A DNA stretch of 64,000 nt from JAWKXU01 sp020446465 (lineage in GTDB: Bacteria; Pseudomonadota; Alphaproteobacteria; Sphingomonadales; Sphingomonadaceae), in assembly GCA_041396845.1 (NCBI GenBank), contig JAWKXU010000002.1:620001-684000 (forward strand), in the 5' to 3' direction. The notes below the pieces were generated by a model, which did no database searches, was not told the DNA's origin, and saw only the letters and a list, made by a program, of their open reading frames with translations. Position numbers and translations under genes: made by a program. Positions 60,282 to 64,000 of this stretch are shown here, in pieces (positions within the stretch are counted from its first letter, which is position 1; each line of letters opens with the position of its first letter).

Positions 60282-61163
60282 TGCCACCTCCTTCATGGAT
60301 AGGTGGCAAGGATACAAAGTCGATTACTTGGCCGGCAAGACGACCCCTCGAAGCACAATTACTGATTCTCAGAGCCTTCTCAGAACCCTCTTAGACCCTT
60401 ATGACTTGAAGGTACTTCCACGGTACTTGTCGTCATACTTTCCAATGGACAGAACAAATCCACACCCTTTCTCGCGCGAGCATGTAGTCGCACCGAACTC
60501 TGAGTAACAAAAATTTTCAGTCGATTTTTACTTCTGAGGTGTACAGTGGTTACTATTCGAAGAGTCCGGTGCGAACGCTGCTGACCGGACGAATTGCGTC
60601 ACAAGTCGCGAATCATACAGGCAATGCAGCTATCTGTATCGAGTGCGATTTGCCCTTGTCGGAACGGGCTGCGCACGCATCCAATCGCAACAGTCGGGAA
60701 GCCGGTACGCACTCAAGGGATGCTCGATCCCATTTCTCGGACGGACGGCACATTTCCCGGCCCGGTCACCCCAGTTGCACGCGATCGGCTCCCGCATTTG
60801 CGCCTCTCGATCCCATTTGACGCCTCCCATTCCCATTTCAGCACCACCTGATCCCGATTTGCGCCGTCGTTTTCCCGGAAACTATGCAGCGCGAACCGCA
60901 AATAGTGCCAAAACCCAGCCAATTCCTCTCAGTTGCAAGGCGGAAATCGGAGCAAATTCCCTGCTATGCGCTTTAGAATTCCCTGTTCCCGGATCGACGA
61001 AAAAAGCCACAGCATCACTTGATGGCTCTACTTTTCAGCGAGTTAAGACGCACATCCAGCGGCAGCGGGCCGCCATTCACGCGAAAGTTTCGATTGATCA
61101 GGGAATAACAGGGAAGAGACCGGTGATCACAGTCGTGCCCACACCTCCATCTCTTATAGAGTT
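60282..61163. other. Long non-coding stretch of the island
   Basis: About 880 bp without a convincing gene. A + strand frame at 60643-61167 is open, but its composition is poor and it has no domain. Short imperfect repeats occur: GATCCCATTT-like units around 60727, 60808 and 60829, and CAGGGAATAA / CAGGGAA near 61097. This is probably a decayed part of the mobile element upstream of the integrase promoter-distal end. Confidence 0.5.
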
Positions 61164-62183
61164 TTAGCCATTTTCAGTCCTTTGTGCTGATTTGGCGTCT
61201 AACCTTGGGTCAAGGTTAGACATTTCCCACTCGGAAAGACGCCTGATTGCGCCCTCTGCGAGACGTTCCTGGTTGGCTGCTTCGACGTAACGCGCAACCT
61301 CATCATCCTTCGAATGGCCACTTACAGACTTCATGGTTTTGTTCGGCATTTCGAGCTCAGCCATGCGCCTCATTGTCGCCTTGCGCAGCCCATGGGCCGT
61401 GCATCGCGGCAGACCTGCTGCATCGCATTGTTCACGGAACCACCCTCCAAAGCCCTTGATAGAGAACGGCTTTCCCCATTCCGTGACCAGAAAGTACAAA
61501 TCGTTATGCGCTGGCATCGCATCTATTGCTGCTACGAGCTGAGAGGCGATATGCAGGCGAAGCAACTTGCCAGTCTTGGTCTGACGGACGACAAATTTAC
61601 CGCCATGCACATGTTGCGGACCAAGGTGAATCGAATCTACCTTGCGCTGATCGGTCCAGAGCATCAACTCCATTGCCAGGCGCTGTTTCGTTCCGAGCGG
61701 CCAATGCGCACGGAATGTGGCGATGTCGGCCTCGGTCCAAGTGTAAAAGCCTGCTGATCGCTCTCCTGGCGAGACTTTCACTTCCTGAGAATCATCGACT
61801 GGGTTATTATTGATCCAGCTCAACTTCCGGGCGAACGAAAAGAGGCGGCGTAGTTCCTTCCGCAGTTTTCGTGCTGCTTCCGGCCCGCCAACGATGCGGC
61901 CTTTCTCGTCCAGCGACTTGATACGCGCTTTGGCAATGATGGCATCAATATGATCGAAGCGGGCGCCCTTAACGGGTCTATCTTCCCTGCCATCGACAAA
62001 ATGTTCGAGGATTCTGCGCACCTTGGTTTGCGTCACCTCGCTGGGCCCAAGCCGTTCCGGAACTGTGAGATAGCGTCGAAGAAGATCCCCGATGCTACCT
62101 GGCGCGGCGCATGCGGCATGTACCTCCTCCCGTGCTTCGGCTACCAACCTCTTTTTGCTCATCGGCGAGGGTTTCTGGTGCAC
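61164..62183 (-). CDS. Tyrosine recombinase (integrase)
   Basis: An apparently complete 339-residue phage-type integrase. The N-terminal SAM-like core-binding region spans about 25-140. The catalytic domain has Arg in LMLWTDQRKVDSIHL, HGLRK (His-x-x-Arg), SGHSKDDEVARYV with the second His and the Tyr nucleophile. It resembles the truncated integrase beside tRNA-Gln and shares a 3'-terminal palindrome. No tRNA lies at its 3' end; the nearest is tRNA-Cys 5.4 kb away, across an IS-disrupted block. Alternative start ATG 62162 (MSKKRL) is possible. Confidence 0.92.
   Translation of the reverse strand: MHQKPSPMSKKRLVAEAREEVHAACAAPGSIGDLLRRYLTVPERLGPSEVTQTKVRRILEHFVDGREDRPVKGARFDHIDAIIAKARIKSLDEKGRIVGGPEAARKLRKELRRLFSFARKLSWINNNPVDDSQEVKVSPGERSAGFYTWTEADIATFRAHWPLGTKQRLAMELMLWTDQRKVDSIHLGPQHVHGGKFVVRQTKTGKLLRLHIASQLVAAIDAMPAHNDLYFLVTEWGKPFSIKGFGGWFREQCDAAGLPRCTAHGLRKATMRRMAELEMPNKTMKSVSGHSKDDEVARYVEAANQERLAEGAIRRLSEWEMSNLDPRLDAKSAQRTENG
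61197..61221. repeat. Palindrome at the integrase 3' end
   Basis: Perfect 11 bp inverted repeat GTCTAACCTTG / CAAGGTTAGAC with a 3 bp spacer, inside the last 60 bp of the integrase gene. It matches the weaker palindrome at 18889-18913. Confidence 0.65.
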
Positions 62184-62383
62184 TTAATCCGGTCGACTTT
62201 ATGGGCAGCCCTGCGACAAGGCTTGGGCCGGGATGAGACTGTCCGGTTCGGAACAGCGAGACGGGAGAAGAAGACATTCGAGTGAGCGAATCCCCACGTC
62301 TGCATGCGCCCCGCATAGCTGTCGTTCACGCCCACCAGTTGAAACGCCAAAAATTGCCTTACGTTCATGCAGCATCGATGCCG

Positions 62384-63754
62384 TTAGTTGCTCTCAACCA
62401 ATTCTTTGTTGATCGCCAGCGCGACAAGCGTCGCCACCGCGCCCGACAGCAAGTAGCCACCCGCCGCGATGAGTCCGAAATAGCTGGCCAGCAGCAGCGC
62501 GGCGAGCGGGGCGAAGCCGGCTCCGAACAGCCATGCAAGGTCCGAGGTCAGGGCCGAGGCGGTGTAGCGCATATCACCGGAAAAATTCGCCGCCACCGCG
62601 CCGGAGCTTTGCCCGAAGGCCACACCCAGCAGCGCGAAACCTGTAATCATGAACAGGATTTCGCCGGTACTCCCCGCATCCAGCAATTGCGGCGCGAACC
62701 CGCTGAACACGGCGATGACCGCCGCCGAAATGCCCAGCAAGGTGCGCCGTCCATACCGATCGGCCAAGGTCCCCGACACGACGATTGCGGCAACGCCGAC
62801 AAAACCGGCCAGCATCTCGATCAGCAGGAAGGTCGAGGGCACCTGACGCGTGAACAGGAAAACCCATGAAAGCGGAAAGACCGTGACCATATGGAACAGG
62901 GCGAAACTTGCCAGCGGGGCGAAGGCGCCGATAATGATGTGCCTCCCCTCCTTGCGCAGGGTTTCCAGCACGGGTGCCGGCTGCAAATCCTTGTTCTCGA
63001 ACAAGTGTTTGTATTCGGGCGTGGTCACAATGCGCAGCCTGGCGAACAGGGCTACGACATTGATCGCGAAGGCCACGAAGAACGGATAGCGCCAGCCCCA
63101 GTCAAGGAACTCCGCCGCCGAAAGCGTGGCGGTAAAATAGGCGAACAGCCCGCTAGCCACGATCATCCCGATCGGTGCACCCAGTTGCGGGATCATGGCA
63201 TACCAGCCGCGCCTGTTTTCCGGCGCATTGAGCGCAAGCAACGACGCCAGCCCGTCCCATGCCCCGCCCAGCGCGAAGCCTTGCCCCAGACGCAAAACGC
63301 ACAGCAACACCGCCGCGCCGATCCCCACCGTTTCATAGCCGGGCAGGAAGGCCATGGCCGCAGTGGACCCCCCAAGCAGGAACAGCGCCACGGTCAGCTT
63401 TACCGCGCGGCCATAATGGCGATCGAGGAACATGAAGGCCAGGCTGCCCACCGGCCGCGCCACGAATGCCAGGGCAAAGATGCCGAACGACCAGATCGTC
63501 CCGGTCAGCGGATCGACGAACGGAAAGATCAGCTGCGGAAAAACCAGCACCGAAGCGATCGCAAAGACGAAGAAGTCGAAAAATTCCGAAGTGCGGCCGA
63601 TGATCACGCCGATGGCGATTTCACCGGGCGAAATCGCGCCGTGCCCCGCGCCACGCGCATCGCGACCGACCCAGTCGGCATCCATCGCCCGGCCCGTATT
63701 GACCGGCCCTGCGCTTACCGGGCTCGCGCTCACTTGCCTGCACTCATTCGTCAT
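62384..63754 (-). CDS. MFS transporter, metabolite:H+ symporter (MHS) type
   Basis: A 456-residue 12-helix secondary transporter. After a 40-residue hydrophilic N-terminus comes IAIGVIIGRTSEFFDFFVFA, the MHS pattern of helix 1. The loop 2-3 motif reads RPVGSLAFMFLDRHYGRAVK, and the matching second-half loop GTLADRYGRRTLLG. Relatives carry organic acids or osmolytes; the substrate is unknown. The gene is divergent from a probable cyoA, an arrangement common in alphaproteobacteria. A few internal starts (for example 63685) are possible. Confidence 0.9.
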   Translation of the reverse strand: MTNECRQVSASPVSAGPVNTGRAMDADWVGRDARGAGHGAISPGEIAIGVIIGRTSEFFDFFVFAIASVLVFPQLIFPFVDPLTGTIWSFGIFALAFVARPVGSLAFMFLDRHYGRAVKLTVALFLLGGSTAAMAFLPGYETVGIGAAVLLCVLRLGQGFALGGAWDGLASLLALNAPENRRGWYAMIPQLGAPIGMIVASGLFAYFTATLSAAEFLDWGWRYPFFVAFAINVVALFARLRIVTTPEYKHLFENKDLQPAPVLETLRKEGRHIIIGAFAPLASFALFHMVTVFPLSWVFLFTRQVPSTFLLIEMLAGFVGVAAIVVSGTLADRYGRRTLLGISAAVIAVFSGFAPQLLDAGSTGEILFMITGFALLGVAFGQSSGAVAANFSGDMRYTASALTSDLAWLFGAGFAPLAALLLASYFGLIAAGGYLLSGAVATLVALAINKELVESN

Positions 63755-63910
63755 GTCTCCAGCGTTGCGCGCGACAAATCAAGGCCTCGCGCCCGTGCCG
63801 CAAGGTCAAAGCCCGTGCGCCTGACTGGTCCGTTAGGAGCCCCCGGCGAATTTTGACATAGGACAAAATGTCCAATGTTGCATCGCAGCAACCGGGGCTA
63901 GGCGGCACCC

Positions 63911-64000
63911 ATGAAGACCTCACCGTTCCCCAAGGCGCGGCGTCGCATGCGTGCGCCCGCCGCGTTGGCCGGCCTGTTTCCGCTGCTTGGCGGATGCAAT
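63911..64000 (+). CDS. cyoA: Lipoprotein N-terminus, probably cytochrome bo ubiquinol oxidase subunit II (partial)
   Basis: The first 30 codons of a gene cut by the window end. After MKTSPFPKARRRMRAP comes a hydrophobic stretch and the lipobox LLGGC, followed by Asn. Subunit II of bo-type quinol oxidases is a lipoprotein that begins this way (LLxGCN). The divergent MHS symporter supports cyoA. Without more sequence another lipoprotein is possible. Confidence 0.55.
   Translation, partial: MKTSPFPKARRRMRAPAALAGLFPLLGGCN

Noticed and set aside
60643..61167. Open plus-strand frame of 174 codons
   Set aside because: Low-complexity, Arg/Ser/Pro-rich shadow-like composition and no start signal; treated as non-coding.
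55756..62383. tRNA-Cys as attachment site of the 61 kb integrase
   Set aside because: No repeat of the tRNA-Cys 3' end was found near 62.2 kb, and the integrase is not adjacent to the tRNA; only suggestive.
1..64000. CRISPR arrays, rRNA genes, riboswitches
   Set aside because: Looked for regularly spaced repeats, rRNA segments and obvious riboswitch cores; none seen.

Overview
The window is GC-rich alphaproteobacterial chromosome. It most likely comes from the Sphingomonadales, judged from the general-stress-response locus (EcfG, NepR, PhyR and an HWE-type sensor kinase), the style of the encoded proteins, and gene pairings such as LptF/LptG, phasin/PhaC and a metabolite:H+ symporter divergent from a probable cyoA. 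Species and genus cannot be fixed from the sequence alone. Both ends are cut inside genes.

Layout. 0-8.4 kb: the end of an L,D-transpeptidase, a second (YkuD_2-type) transpeptidase, a retropepsin-like membrane protease, ispG, a copper-type cluster (TonB receptor, Met/His-rich outer-membrane protein, DUF2946 protein) and a ZntB-like transporter. 8.4-14.8 kb: a compact RDD / SpoIIM-like / DUF58 / MoxR / DUF4350 / DUF4129 operon. 14.8-18.8 kb: prephenate dehydratase, a membrane-anchored cytochrome c, rlmE, a Ppx/GppA protein and tRNA-Gln. 18.8-35 kb is accessory. It holds an integrase stump beside tRNA-Gln, a frameshifted IS21 element, a nitric-oxide cluster (NsrR, a DUF1971 protein, a CopD-like protein, quinol NO reductase, SirB2, truncated DUF488) with a clear NsrR-type operator, tRNA-Arg, an orphan CdiA/FhaB-type toxin tail with a putative immunity gene, a CYTH/CHAD pair and a decayed IS3 element. 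35-55.7 kb is core: PRC-barrel, LOG-family protein, thiD-glmM, sodB, the general-stress locus, GNAT/desaturase, lptFG, DUF3237/clpS, phasin/phaC, an aminotransferase, a winged-helix regulator and a crotonase. 55.7-62.2 kb is a second accessory block. It runs from tRNA-Cys through a JAMM-protease remnant, an intact IS21 copy and a ParB-methyltransferase truncated by that IS21, to an apparently intact tyrosine integrase. It ends in a symporter gene and the start of a lipoprotein gene, probably cyoA.

Main discovery. Between phyR and the GNAT gene there is no ORF. On the + strand there is instead a perfect EcfG-type promoter (GGAAC-N16-CGTT), then a stem-loop exposing a C-rich loop, then a strong intrinsic terminator. 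This is the architecture expected of an EcfG-controlled small RNA resembling Caulobacter GsrN. EcfG-type promoters also precede phyR and lie as one symmetric element between nepR-ecfG and the sensor kinase, so the whole stress locus looks autoregulated.

Other notable signals. A dispersed intergenic repeat occurs in four copies whose two hairpins covary. The two IS21 copies differ almost only by single-base run-length changes. Each IS21 copy is flanked by two truncated genes and lacks target duplications. A matching palindrome sits at the 3' end of both integrase genes.
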